Shown: piece by piece, positions 46,052 to 58,880 of the stretch
Position numbering within the stretch: position 1 is the stretch's first letter
Layout of the letters: each line of letters begins with the position of its first letter
From: Cavenderia fasciculata
Lineage: Eukaryota; Evosea; Eumycetozoa; Acytosteliales; Cavenderiaceae
Assembly (NCBI RefSeq): GCF_000203815.1
Contig: NW_004457639.1
Location: 1,116,001-1,180,000 of the forward strand
Direction: 5' to 3'
Length of the DNA stretch: 64,000 bases
Made by a program: the position numbers and the translations under genes
The notes under the pieces: generated by a model
The model's input: only the letters and a program-made list of their open reading frames with translations
What the model was told of the DNA's origin: nothing
The model's database searches: none

Positions 46052-47739
46052 TTACAATATTTTATTATTTAGGGAATTACCTAAAAAATATAATACTTGT
46101 TGATTTAACCAATAATCTGAATGCGATGTAAGCATTGTTGCATATTGTGAAATATTAAATCTTTTTGGTGTCATACTATAATCAAATCTATATCCATTAA
46201 AAAATTGATTATCATTATTATTATTATTTATATTAGTAGTTGTATTATAATTGCTGTTGCTGTTATTATTAAATTCTATTGGTTGTTGATCTTGATTTTC
46301 ATTTTTTTCATATAATCTTTTGAAAATCTCTCGAGTTAGTGTATTTTGTTGATTCTCATCCAATTGTTGTTCGTCATCTGAACTTGGTGGAGAATTATTA
46401 TTATTATTTTGATTTTGATTTTGATTTAATTTAAAAGATGAGCCTTTATCTTTACGACTATTCCAAGGTGATGTGTTTGTAGAGGTATTTGTAGAAGTGT
46501 TGGGAGATTTTTCTTTTTTCGGTTTGGTTGCAATATATTTGATGGGAAGTGTTGAAAAATGTTTATGTATGAGTGGTTCTACAAGATAGGATACTGGATC
46601 ACTATTATTGTAGATATTGTACATATTAACACATTGTGGTATGGGTAGGTATTTATATTTTCTTAGACCAAAAAGGATGCCAACCGGTGACCCAATCATT
46701 ATGAAATTGTAGACTTTGAATCCGAGTGGTTGGAACTTGTCTCTGTGGGGATGAATAAAACTCTCTGGCAACACATACCCATTGATTTGGATTTCTTGTG
46801 ATAGTTGAGCGGCACGTTCTTGTTTCCACCCAAAGATATTGCTGTCTTGACTAGTGGCAAAGCGAGAAATGTCAGATGTCTGAGTAAGTGATATGGTCTG
46901 GTTGGCTAGAATGTCATATGAAATGACGGATCCCAGTGAATGGGCATAGATGCTAACCTTGCCTCTAAAAGATGGATATTCTTGTATAAAGTTCATGTGT
47001 GCCATGTTTAGTTGGTTTGTCACCTCGTCATAGATGCGACTGGCAAACATTGGGTTATTAAACATGACATAATCCATAAAAGTATCGTTGATGGCCGATC
47101 TTACTCCCTTGGGCAATCCACTGCCTCCAACAGCTTTAGGTGTAACATCTGACAATAAAGACCCCAACATTTCTTGAAGTGCAGCATGCCATTCGATTGC
47201 TACAAATTTTACTCTTTTTTTTCCAATCATTGGTTCCGTCGTTGAAGGAGTAGGAAATCCATTATTAATATTATTATTTGCAAGATTGGTTTGAGATGAT
47301 GAAGGAGTAGCAGTTGGATTAAATATAGAATCAAACTTTTTACTCATTTTACTAATCATCTCGAAATAATCTTCTTCATGCTAAGAAATAGATATAGATA
47401 GATATGTATATTTATCCGACGACGAATAAAAAAAAAACAAAAATTGTTAGAGACCAAGACAGATATTTTTGTTTTGTTTTTTGAGCGAGAGGGCCTCCTC
47501 CTTTTGGTCCTCCCTCTTTTTCTTCGATCTACATGATCTAGCAATCGATATGTGATGTATTGATTTCATACCTTTCCTATACCATGAACTACTAATACTA
47601 GATGATCATAAATACATTCAGGAGGTGGTGGTTGATATGCGATCGACACTTTTATCTTTTCTTTGTGCCTTCCAATCGATATCGGAGAATTCATACTGAT
47701 ACTAGCTCTCTGTATTTGGAACATTTTTGATCTATCCAT
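46052..47739 (-). CDS. DDHD-domain phospholipase A1-like protein, 2 exons, 498 aa
   Basis: The family includes intracellular PA-preferring phospholipases (DDHD1, DDHD2, SEC23IP) acting on ER/Golgi membranes. Exons 47739-47572 and 47380-46052 total 1497 nt. The N-terminal LVLVVHGIGK (about 47-56) is the family opening motif. The lipase motif AHSLGS lies at about 202-207, with Ser204 as nucleophile. The DDHD-type C-terminal region contains FKVYNFIMIGSPVGILFGLR, then CVNMYNIYNNSDPVSYLVEP (Asp and His ligands of the family), an Asn-rich insert, and SHSDYWLNQQVLYFLG, which carries the closing HSDYW of the domain. There is no WWE or SAM domain. It is shorter than the animal proteins. Confidence 0.9.
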
Positions 47740-48504
47740 CTCTTTTTCTCTCTCTTAAATAGGTATGTAATGTACTGTGCTACTGTAATACTAAATCTAT
47801 ATTAGTTAGTTATAACTTCCACAACTAGAACAATAAATAAATATATAAATAAATATATAAATAAAGAAAAAAAAGTGAAGAAAATAAGAGAAACAGACAA
47901 GGTAGGTACAAATCTTATTTTTTTGTTGTTTAGAGTGCTGATGATGCATCGAACAAAGGGCGCCCTCTAGTCTGAATTTTCGGGTTTAGAAAAAACATAA
48001 TGATGTCACTCGCCGACCATTGGGTCCTCCTGCTCTCTATCATCCGTCTCTTTTTTTTCTCTTTTTTGTTGTTGGCCCCAACAAGGAAACAAACAAATGA
48101 ATGTGTGATGACCTGTTGTTGAAACTGTTGGCTCGGCAACGAGATTAAGACTAAAAAGTGATGATGGTTGGTACCCAAGATCTGATCATTTTCTCCAAAG
48201 ACACAAATAAATTTATAAAAGCACTTACAGGTATGAAATAAGTCTCTATCTCTTCTCTTTCTACTACTTGAAAAATAAACAACAGAAAAAAAGAGTGATC
48301 AAAAAGAGTGATGGAGTCCGAAACCACCCCTTTTTCGAGGCAACAACCACGATCAACGACGTAGTCGACTTTGGTACTAATTAGGCTTCAATGCTTTTTT
48401 TCAAATTTTATGGGGAGGTTCGTTTGAATTTCAAAAGGACACCAACCCAATGAAAACTAGTTGAACCAACCATACTTTGTTTGATTTATTGTCTTGTTGT
48501 TTTG
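47740..48504. other. intergenic, no gene supported
   Basis: Contains two islands richer in GC (about 47935-48030 and 48310-48370) between A/T-rich runs. A minus-strand frame at 47930-48178 has no motif. The islands might be upstream regulatory DNA or ncRNA; I see no promoter box or fold that decides it. Confidence 0.4.
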
Positions 48505-49389
48505 TTATCTTATTATTTTTGTAGAGTTTGTTGGTGTAGGAGTTGTTGAATTACCTCCTTTATTTCCATTAAAATCAATATTAGCTTCTGGACGTATAGC
48601 AACAAAGAATACAAGATAGATGGTGACACCAATCATAACCATAATGACAAGAGCAAAAGGACCCTTTTGATCATCAAATGGACCTTGTGTTTTAGTTCGA
48701 ATGGCTTTACCACGACGTCTAAATTGAATGGTTGCATAGGTCATAAAGAGCATAGCAGTGGCCCAAAGGAAAAGACCAGTACCCAATGAAACACCTTCAC
48801 TACCGAAAAAGGTAATGATAGCAGTACCAATAGCACCAAGAGAAAAGGTTAATCCAATCCATCCCAAAAAGGTTCTCTCATTTGAAAAGAATGATTTAGC
48901 ATCTTGACTTTCCTCTTTGATTCTTCTTTCCTCTGGTGTAAGCATTTCCCATTTCTTTTTTTTCTTTCCTCCTCCTCCACCTCCACCTCCACCTTTTTTC
49001 TTTTTCTTTTTTTCTCCTTCTGTATCATCATCTCCTCCTTGATTGTTATTATTATTATTATTTCTATTAAATTCACCTCCACCACCACTACCATCAGTAT
49101 CTGTAGTAGTATTGGTAATATTATTATTATTATTTCTTTTTTTAAATTTCTTTTGATCTTCTTCATCTGTAGTTGTATTATTATCACTATTGTTATTATT
49201 ATTATTATTATTATTAATATTTTTGTTTCTCATAGGGAAACCTTCCAATTCCAACAATTCAACATTCTTGTCTGAACTAGTGTCACTCCCCGACTCACTT
49301 CTTCTTCTCCCCATTCTCGCTTCCTTTTGTCGATCTAATCTTTGTTTGTTATCTAGTAATCTTTCTTTTTCTTGTTCACTAATATTCAT
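48505..49389 (-). CDS. DUF202 (Vtc1/YidH-like) membrane protein, 294 aa, single exon
   Basis: The C-terminal 140 residues form a DUF202 domain with three membrane helices. The signature SFFSNERTFLGWIGLTFSLG is followed by GTGLFLWATAMLFMTYATIQ, RRRGKAIR and then ALVIMVMIGVTIYLVFFVAI. In yeast this domain is Vtc1, part of the vacuolar polyphosphate polymerase complex, or the end of SPX transporters. The N-terminal half is hydrophilic and low-complexity: Arg/Glu at 1-50, then Asn runs, Gly runs and Lys runs. No SPX or polymerase domain is present. The localisation to acidic vacuoles or acidocalcisomes is inference. Confidence 0.85.
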   Translation of the reverse strand: MNISEQEKERLLDNKQRLDRQKEARMGRRRSESGSDTSSDKNVELLELEGFPMRNKNINNNNNNNNNSDNNTTTDEEDQKKFKKRNNNNNITNTTTDTDGSGGGGEFNRNNNNNNNQGGDDDTEGEKKKKKKGGGGGGGGGKKKKKWEMLTPEERRIKEESQDAKSFFSNERTFLGWIGLTFSLGAIGTAIITFFGSEGVSLGTGLFLWATAMLFMTYATIQFRRRGKAIRTKTQGPFDDQKGPFALVIMVMIGVTIYLVFFVAIRPEANIDFNGNKGGNSTTPTPTNSTKIIR

Positions 49390-49831
49390 AAATATAATAA
49401 TAAATAATGATTGAATTGATTGTTGTGATGGATAAGATTATAACTATATCTATCTATCTATCTATTTCTACACAAGCAAGCAAGTGATTTATAAAAACCA
49501 TTACACTATTTGTATTAATACTTTTGAATAAATAATAATAACTATAAATATTTATAGTAGCTTGTTTTGAAATGAATAAATAGTTATTAACTAGCCCAAA
49601 AGGGAGAAAGAGACATTAATTAAAAATTTAATTTAAAAAAAAATGACACTCTGAAGAGTTGCTTTGGAACAACAACTTGGGGGGGGGTGATGTCATTTGC
49701 TATTTCTCTTTTTCAAAAAATGGATATAATAATATGTTTTAAACAAATAATCAAGATTATTATTAGGATTTATTTACATGTATAAATATATTTGAACGAA
49801 TGTATATTTATATTTATATTTAGGATTTCTG
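49390..49831. other. intergenic, no gene
   Basis: AT-rich DNA with TATC repeats (about 49449-49464) and a G8 run at 49680-49687. Nothing else is supported. Confidence 0.5.
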
Positions 49832-50771
49832 TTATTTAAAAATAGTACAATGTAAGATTCTATGATATTGAGTGTACCGACCTGTAGCAGAGGTAAATCC
49901 AACATAAGCTCTGCCTTTGGGGTCAAGACCTATACGGTTGAGGTCATATACTACCTGTTTAATGACTTGTTGACCATCCAGCGACACTGAAAAGAATGGA
50001 GACGGTTGAGAAGACACATCATACTCTATAACACAATCATGTGGAATACCGTCATCCATCTTACTCGTAGGTGATCCATGTCCAATTGAATACTTGTGCC
50101 TAAAGTTATTTGGTTCTTTATCTCTTGTTTGAATTGATATATGATTATTATTTGGATCATCATATAATTTACATCTATAAAAAGTTAGATATAAATACAA
50201 ACATATTTCTTTCTTTTTCTTTTTGTTTCTTTTTTTTCTTTTCTTACGTATCAAATTCAATTGCTAAAGAGTTTGGGATCATATTATAACCCATACCAGA
50301 ACCTTCAGTCTTTTTAAATGTTTTATGTTTATCTGGAGCATTTTGAATAACAAATGCTAGACCATCACCAGTACCAGTTGGTTTAGTGACATTGATTTGA
50401 AAGGTAAAACAAGCTTTAAAGCCACGGGTCAATGTGATGGGTCGTCTACTCCACAACACACCATTCCAATCTTGAGAGTCTGGTGTCAATCTAAAGGCAC
50501 AACTAAATAGATTGTAATCCCAAGCAGGTGTTGTCAAACGTCGATCTAAATCATATTGTTTGACTTTTGATACCATCACATGCACATCTTTCTCACTTTC
50601 AAAGGAGGTATTGATGAAATAAACATTGTCTGGTGATAATATAAATAATGGTATATAATTAAATATAATCTGTCTAAGATACTTGTTTCTAAATACATAA
50701 AAGAATATAAATGGTGATACAATATTATTTTTATCCATTGATTTCTTCTTTTTCTTAAAAATATTTAACAT
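49832..50771 (-). CDS. cytosolic L-type lectin-domain protein, 2 exons, 288 aa
   Basis: Exons 50771-50248 and 50174-49832 total 867 nt. Residues 1-45 are basic and hydrophobic with FFYVFRNKYLRQIIFNYI, a motif like the opening helix of dictyostelid helical-repeat families. The rest is a legume-lectin/concanavalin fold. FKACFTFQINV is a core strand, TGDGLAFVIQN matches the DGLAFVI signature with its metal-binding Asp, GMGYNMIPNSLAIEFDT matches the second signature, and RAYVGFTSATGRYTQYH is the closing strand. There is no signal peptide, unlike secreted lectins or ERGIC-53/VIP36. The ATG at 50771 follows an AT-rich leader. The sugar specificity and role are unknown. Confidence 0.85.
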
Positions 50772-51057
50772 TCTAACAACAATGAAATTGAATTTTGTTT
50801 TTTGCAAAGATCACTGCCTCTGTGATTTTGATTGATATGATTCTATTATTTTATTTTTTTAATAAATAATTTATTTTATTAATATAATGATTGTTAATAT
50901 ATATAAAGATATTAGTTTTTTAATTATGATTTGATTTCGATATAAATAATAATAATAATAAAAAAGGGGATAGATAGAGTTTTGTTTTTTTTTTTTTTTT
51001 TTGGATAGGTGAATAATCTTTTTTGTTTTCTTTTTTGTTTTCTTTTTTTTTTAAAGA

Positions 51058-54000
51058 TTATTCATCATCACCTGATAATACAACATATTGTTTAACCTTT
51101 TCTCTAAAATTTTGGTAACCCTTGTCAAGTTGGATCTGGAGTTCTTGACCGCCATCGACATTTTTAGTGAGATTATGATTCAATTTGACAGAGGAACCCA
51201 AAGCAAAGGTAAACTCTTTGACACTTTCTTGGAGTCTAGTGATATGTTCGGCATTGTGTTTGGCAAATTCTTCGGCATCCAAGAATGAATTGCAAATGGC
51301 CAATGGACCAGCATTGACTTGTAACAATAGACATCCTTGTAAATTGATTTGTAATGTCTTTGTATTTGGCAATGCTGAATTTAATTCTGCTCTCAATGCT
51401 TGTGTCTTTTTTTGAATAATTTCAATTGAGGCTTCAATTGGTGTTAATTCAATCTAAATAGAAAAAAATAAATTAATATATATTTGTAATTTAATTATTA
51501 TTATTCGTTTTGTTTGTTTTTTACATACATCATCCTTTTTACAAACTAATAATCTCTTTTTCAAATATGGGAAATAAGATACAGTTGTAAGAATTGTTTT
51601 ACGTTTCCATTGATCAGTTATACCATCACCATGAGTTTTACCAGATTTTGTAAATGGTACTTCAAAAATGAATTTATCTAAACAAATAAATAAATAAAAT
51701 AATTAATATTTCTATTTTCTATTTTCTATTTTGTTTTTTTCTTTTTTTTCTTACTAAGATTAGTATTTTGATCAAAAGTTGAAACACGTTCTTTTAATTC
51801 TTCAGGTAAGAGATAAGGTTCAACAGAGATGATTTGAAGATAGATATGATCTGGATTGAGGGTTGAACGATCGACAGGTTTGTTGGGGAGTAGATGGAAC
51901 TTGTCATCACCAAACTTGCCACGGAATTGGTTTTGGAGACGTTCAGAAATGTCTGCTAGACGAACCGATGGCAATTCCTTGTAGATGTATTCCTTTTCAT
52001 GGATTTCAGGTAAAAGGTTCTTACCGAAAAAGGCTACACGATAATAATTGGCAAAGAGACGTTGATTGACTGTGCTCTCTGAAATCATTTGGTTACAGAG
52101 TACTACTAGCTCGGAATAACACTCGTATTGACGTTTCCACTCTCTATTCTTCTGATAGGTTGGAAGGAGTAATTGATAAGTTTCAATACAACTCTCGAAA
52201 AAGGAACCACGCTTGAGAACCTTGATAGCTTCTTTAAGCAGATTGATAAAACCCTTTTCAGTAAAATCTTCCATTTGACACACTTCACCTTCAACAGCCT
52301 TGAGTAGAGAAGGGTCAGGTAACACCTTGAGATCGAGTGCAACGTTGGGAGACACATTACCAAAATCGACTTGTAAATTCTTGTGGAATCGTTTGAGTTG
52401 TTTCAAGTAACCGTCTACGAGTGCTGCAGTGATGATAAACGTCTGTGCAGCTTCTTCAAAGTTACCAGTTGTTTGGAGGAACCCTGCCAATGACTTTAAC
52501 CATGTGATACGTAAATCGGGAGACTCGATAAACGTGTTGGAGAGTTGGTGGTAGAGATCAGCCTTCATCTCTGGGTCGTATCCATGTTGTTGGATCTTGA
52601 CAGAGTTTCGAATGACACCAAACAGACGGTCACGTAATTCCTCAATTTGATTTGCAATGGGTTGTTGTTGTTGTGATGGGTTGCTTCCACTACCACTATT
52701 GCCACTGCCAAACATTGACTGGTTATTATTCTTGAGGAGGTTATTGTTACAATATTGTTTGACAAAACGGGTCAGCGCGTCAAGACAGGCATAGAGCGTT
52801 TCAAAGTCCTTGACCTCATTCTCTTTGACATTCTCACTGACAATCTTGGAGACGGATACGGTCGATTGGAGTTTCATACGTGAAAAGTGTCCCATCTCAC
52901 GAAGATTGTTTTGAATGAGCAAAAAGATGAGTGTCGTGGCGTATTGACGGTTTGGCGCGTGATTGACCGTACAATACTTGAAAATCTCGGGTGTCAGCTC
53001 AGAGCAAATCGTGTTTTGGTTGCGGAACAGGGCAATCTTGAATTCATTGCTCATCGATGCAAGGACGAGGAAACAGAGACGTAGGAAGGTGTGAGACTGC
53101 TGTTTCTTGATGAGTTGGATGACAATCTTGAATATACGTTCGAGCGACACGCTAAACTTGCCGCTGTTGACGTCAGCCTGATTGTGTTGCTGCGAGCGCA
53201 ATGGTTCCTTGTTCTCCTTGATATAGACAACGAGACAGTTGAGTACAGTCATGGACACTTCATGTGTCAAGTTGCCGTGCATGATCGAGTGGATTTCGGC
53301 CGTGACTGCAGGTTCCATGGTCGATGTCAATAGATGGATAGACTTGTGGAATGAACGGAACCCATTGTTTGGATTATTGGACGATGAAGCAGTTGACGAT
53401 GTACTGCTCGACGACATGGACGATGCGTGACTTGTCAATGGTGGTGGCACATTATTGAGACTAGTGCTAATAGATGGCATCGATACTGGTGACGATGTCT
53501 GTGACACAGAGTAGGTTCGGTCACTCTTTGACAAGTTATTAGTGTACTGCTCCAACAATACTTTGGCAGTCTCTCTGTTGATCTGCTGACCACCGTTACC
53601 TTTAACCTTTTTAAAGATTGATACTTTTCCATCCTTATTGTTTTGATCATCCTTGTTGTTTTTACGTGATCCCTTGGATGGAGAGTCAGTAGTGGACCCA
53701 GTCTCACCCGATCCAGTTGATGCAGAGATACTGTTACTGACAGCACTATCTGGACCACTATCATTACCATATTCAAACAATGTCAAACTTGTTGAAAGAA
53801 TAGCAAAGAATGTTGAGATTTTGCTCTTTTGCGTTTCCTTTTTCCACCAATCCGTAATCACTGTTCCATTGATGAGATTCTTGACGACATAGATAAAGCA
53901 AATCAACCAGTTTTTGAGTTCAGCCTGATCAAACTTGTAGAGGGCATCAAAGTTTTCAACCACAATCATCACATATGGGAAATACAGTGCTGCAATTCTC

Positions 54001-57000
54001 TCTCTAATCACTGGTGTATTGTAATGATCACTTTGATCATATCTAGACATAATCTCTCGTAATGTCAATATTGCCTTTAATCTCATCTCTTTTTCATTGG
54101 CTCCTATAATATTTGATACTTCTTGTAATAATAATCCTACTAATACATGTTTTTTACTAAACGGAAAATTAAAAATAGAAAATAAAAAGAATAATTTAAT
54201 TAATAGTTGTACTCAGACTATTTGTCTGCTGCCTATTCTATTTGTTTACATACTAATAATGAGTATGAATATCTAAAATATCAGGGAATACAAAAGTAGA
54301 TGGTAAATTTAAAGCAATAAATGATTCAGATGATGCCAATACTCTTAAAAATGTAAATTTAAGTTCAGTTAATTCCATAACTGTATTTGAACTATCTAAT
54401 CCTGTTACATATGAATAAATCTTAAAGAAAATTAAATTAATAAATATTAAATATATTTGTCTTTTCTTTTGTTTTTTCTATTATTATACATACAAGACGG
54501 AAAATGAAACCTCTATTCATAACATCCAATAAATCAACAATGAAATAAGAAACATGAACAATAAATGATTTTGCAATCATTAATTTAACATTATAAACTT
54601 GTTTCAATTGAATCAAAAGTAATTCAAATAGATATTTAAATTTACCAGCAAATTCTTCACTAACTCTACTTGTTCTATTACGTCCATTCTCTAAAAAAAA
54701 TTAAATAATAAATAAAAATAAATTAATAATTATTATTTTTCTTTTTTTCTATTTTCTTTTTTTTTCTATTTCCTCTTTCTTACTAATTAAACCTTTAATA
54801 TCAATATCAATAATCATTGATTTACGAGTAATATTAAAAAGGAACCAAGAATATTGTAAAGAGAGAACACAAATCTTGTCATCTTTTGTCTCTAGGATGG
54901 AGATCCAAGTTTGAACCAAAGCTTCGTAGAGTTGATTGGATGAACTTGAATTATTGAAAATATAATTACAGTAGGACAAGAGACGATCGTCTTGTTTTAA
55001 TTCACGACTGATTGCATCGACCAATGTCAGCAGTGCAATGAATGCATTCTTTTGGAGTTCTTTGGAGAGTGATGCAATACACTTGAATAGGACACGAGAT
55101 AGTGATGGGAAGAAATTGAGTTTGAGCATGTTTGGAACATCACCAATCTTTTTGAGATACTCTATCAATTGATTTTGATCAGAGTCTGCACCTTCACGTA
55201 ATATATACGACAAAATAGGATCTTGTGGATACAATGTTGAAATGGTACGAGTACGGAATGCAAAGACTGGTTTCTTATTGTCTACCCACATTTTGCTATT
55301 GGTTTGTTCTTTGGCTTCCATATCCAAGTATTTTGGTGGGAATACCGTGGCCATTGGTTTCTTGTACTTGCCATCGACAATGATTTGGTCATTCTCAAAT
55401 AGACGGATGGCAGTATGACCCAAACATACTTCTGGCTTGTCACCCTTTTTCGATTGACGACATCCCAAATGATAAAAGGTTACGAGGATATGATGGGCAG
55501 GTGTAAGGTTGGCAGGCAAGTTGATCTTGATCTCGTCACTAAACTTTGGTTTACGGTTGTGATAACCGACCGTCGAATAGAAGCGACGTGTCAATAGAGG
55601 TTGACTGGACTGTCCATAGATTGATCGAAGTCCACTATTATTGACATTGGTGTCATCTTCCAACAACTTTACTTCTAAAAAGATGTTTCTCGCGCTGCTT
55701 CCTTTATCGCTCTTGAAATTGTTGAGATTGACAGACTTTGGGTAGAAATAGAGCACATTGCTGTACGAAATACCCATATCCATATTTGGTTCGCTTGGAT
55801 TATCAAATGTCATAATCTCTCTGCTCATTGGAGTTTGATCGCTGGGAATTGGGTAATAAACAGGTCTCAATAAATAATCAATTCTAGTATCCTGAGCACC
55901 TGTTTTTAATTGTTCTCCACTTGATACTTTAATTGAACATTCACACCAATTATTTTGTTTCTTCTATAAAAATAAAAAGAAAAATAAAAACTTTAATAAA
56001 CAAACAAAAAATATACTTGTTTTCTTTTGTCTTACCTCTGGTTTAGTAACAAAATTATAAAGATCACCTTTGGTACGAGTTAAATTTTGAACTTTTACAG
56101 CAACATCTGGTGTATTATAGAGGAATTGATTATTTTGATCAAATAGTTCTAAATAACCCCAAACAAATGGTTGTTTAAATGTACCCATTTTTGGAATACT
56201 TTCTCTAACTTCTTGTTGGAATTTTTGAATTTCTTTTGGTTTTCCCTTTAGAAAATAAATAAATCATATGATTAATAAATAAATAAATAAATTGGATTTA
56301 ATTGTCTATCGTCACATGACACATACAGGATTAGTTAAATAGATTTTAGTAGTTTCTTCTGGATCACCACGCATTACTTTATCAATACAAATAATTAAAT
56401 ATACATGAGTTGATGGTCTATTTACTGAAAATATAGCTTTCTTTACTCTACATGCTTGTTCAATATCAGTCTAATAAAAATAGGAGAGAATTAATATTAT
56501 ACAAATAAATATTGTTTTTACTTCTTCTTCTCTTTGCTTACAGATTTTGGTAATAAATCAAGATGATTATTAAAATCAAAATGAAAGATTTCAGAGATGA
56601 CTTGATTTTTAGATTCTTCAGCATTTGCATCAAATAAAAACATTCTACCAAAGAATGGTTCAATATCACCAATCAATGTTTTAAATTCATTACATTCAAC
56701 TTGAAATTGGAATGATCTAAAAGAAAGAAAAATAAAAAAATAATATAATTAATACTTTACTTTGTTTTTTCTTTTTTGTTTGTACTTACGGATTTTCAGT
56801 TAAAGGTCTTGGAATTTTTGGAGGTTCAATTGGTTGTAATTCATCGGCAAAATAAGTTTGGAATAATGGTAGTCTATTGTTTTTGACGGCATCCAATATT
56901 TTGGGGTCGGGGAGTGATGTTTGTGAGTGATCGATCAACTCTCTGTTGCATTCCTTGACTGCGTCAGCTGGTGTTCCAGCCTCGTATTCGTCGTCGCATT

Positions 57001-57732
57001 CATATGATTGCACTTGCAATGGTTTGAGAGGAATCACTCCACTCGATGGTGTTGGGAATGCCTCTCTATTGATGACTGTCCATTCTTGACTAAACACCTT
57101 TAACGAATCTTGAATTCCAGTTGGTAAATTTGTTGGTACTAAATCAATCTAAAATAAACATAAACAAATAAATAATTAATAAATAAATAAATAAATGAAT
57201 ATATTGATAGATATATATCTGTTTGTTTCTTTGTATGACATACAGGAATATTTGAACCAATAATCTTTGTTTGTCTCTTTTCAGAGTGAATAGTTAACAA
57301 GTCTGGAATAAGGGATATTTTAAGTGGATCGTTGATGATTGCTTTGGCAAAAAAGTGGTCTTCGTATTCGTCAAACTTGTAGTCGACACGTAGACGGTTG
57401 GTCTTGGCGTTGGCTGGGATACCCGATCCCGAGTCATCGCTGATAGCACCGTGCGCGTGGTGGTTGGGTGTAGCCACATTACCTGGCATCGGCGATGATG
57501 GGGTAGGTGGGTTACTGTTACTGTTACTATTACTGTTGTTGGTTGGTTTTGGTGAAGATGATACGCTAATGACAGACAATGGCGCTGACTGTGGGGTCGT
57601 CGATGCACCCAAAGGTTGTTGTTGTTGTTGTTGCTTGGCACCGCTGCCATTCAACGAGTTTGATGAGGTCGATTGTTTGCCATTAATCCCTGATGAAGAG
57701 GTAGATGTAGATGAACTGATAGGTGTTGACAT
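51058..57732 (-). CDS. zizimin-type DOCK-family Rho/Rac/Cdc42 GEF, 11 exons, 1955 aa
   Basis: DOCK proteins activate Rac or Cdc42 through the DHR-2 domain and bind phosphoinositides through DHR-1. Eleven exons were placed: 57732-57244, 57148-56790, 56716-56542, 56470-56327, 56245-56036, 55963-54784, 54690-54494, 54420-54254, 54156-51755, 51677-51529 and 51453-51058, summing to 5868 nt. After a Ser/Gln/Pro-rich leader (1-120) comes the zizimin-type N-terminal region. The DHR-1 C2-like domain is in exon 6 (NVLYFYPKSVNLNNF, IFLEVKLLEDD, HHILVTFYHLGCR), followed by helical ARM-like sequence. DHR-2 is at about 1530-1930 (WLKSLAGFLQTTGNFEEAA, QRLFANYYRVAFFGK, IYLQIISVEPYL, FVFEVPF-like and GCLLLQVNAGPLAI, which includes the nucleotide-sensor Val). 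The order and end match DOCK-C/D (zizimin) members. There is no SH3 or PH domain that I can see. Confidence 0.9.
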
Positions 57733-58880
57733 TGTACAGACTACACTACAATAATAATAATCTCAGATTATTATGTAATAATAATACAATATCTATATCT
57801 ATATCTATATCTAGATTTATGATGGTGATGGTGATGATAATGTGTATTAAATCTTAATACTGCTACTACTACGTATATTTAAATCAAGGTATTATAAAGA
57901 ATAAATATGAGGATGATGAATGAAGAAGTGAGGAGTGGTTGGTTGGTGGTGCTGTGATGCGATGATATTACAATGTGATATAATACAATAATTAAACTAT
58001 CCTAATGTGATTGTATGTATTGTCCGTCTGCTGATCGCAATGTTGTGTTGGTAATACTATAATAATAATGGGAGGGAATGAATGGATGTTGTGAATAAAG
58101 CAACAAACAAAGCAAAACACAAAAAGGAAAGGATTGTTGGGAGGTAGGGTGTGGGTGATGAATGAAATTAAATTATATCAGAGGGTAGCGCCACCATCAA
58201 CAACAAACTCAGATCCACATCAATTTTAAAAAATCTAATTTTTATGGCCTAGCTGTTTGGTGGGCAACGGTGTGTTTCAATGATTTTGGTGGATGTAGTG
58301 TGCGCGATGAGATAACATTATATTATGATGACTCTCCTCATATTATTTAAAAAGGGTAACCCTCGACTCGACCTTTCGCCATAGGTTACAAGAAGAATAA
58401 TATTTATTTTTTCCTCAAGAGATAAGAAACTAACTAAAAAGAAAGAAAGAAAGAAATGTTATAAAAGTTATATTGTAAATCGAGATCTTGAGATCTGTAG
58501 CTAGCTCTAGCAAGATAGATGTTATAACATATGATACAACGTTACCTACTTTAATCAATTAAAGTTTCTTCTTTATGGGTATAGATTATATGTATATTTG
58601 TATCTGATATATATGTATTATTATACGACAGAGGTACCCAATGATCATATGCATATGTCTTTCCCAACCCACACATTTAGGAATATTATTATAGGATACT
58701 TTAGTCATTGGCACATACTCACTCACTCACTCACTCACTCACTCACTCACCCCCCACCAACCCCCAAGCAACCATACAACCTATGATAAATGGAAATACT
58801 ATGTTTTATATTTTATTAGTATTCCTTCTTCTTCTTCTTCTTCTTCATTCTTACTTATCTAGAGATAGACATACAAAAGC
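57733..58880. other. intergenic, includes (ACTC)n microsatellite
   Basis: About 1.1 kb upstream of the DOCK gene and of the coiled-coil gene at 58881. It contains TATCTA repeats (57789-57812), a tetranucleotide (ACTC)n run (about 58719-58750) and a CTT run (58828-58846). A plus-strand frame at 58598-58786 runs into the microsatellite and is not protein-like. Confidence 0.55.

Noticed and set aside
58598-58786. Plus-strand small protein before the coiled-coil gene
   Set aside because: Most of its length is the (ACTC)n microsatellite, and it has no start context or motif.
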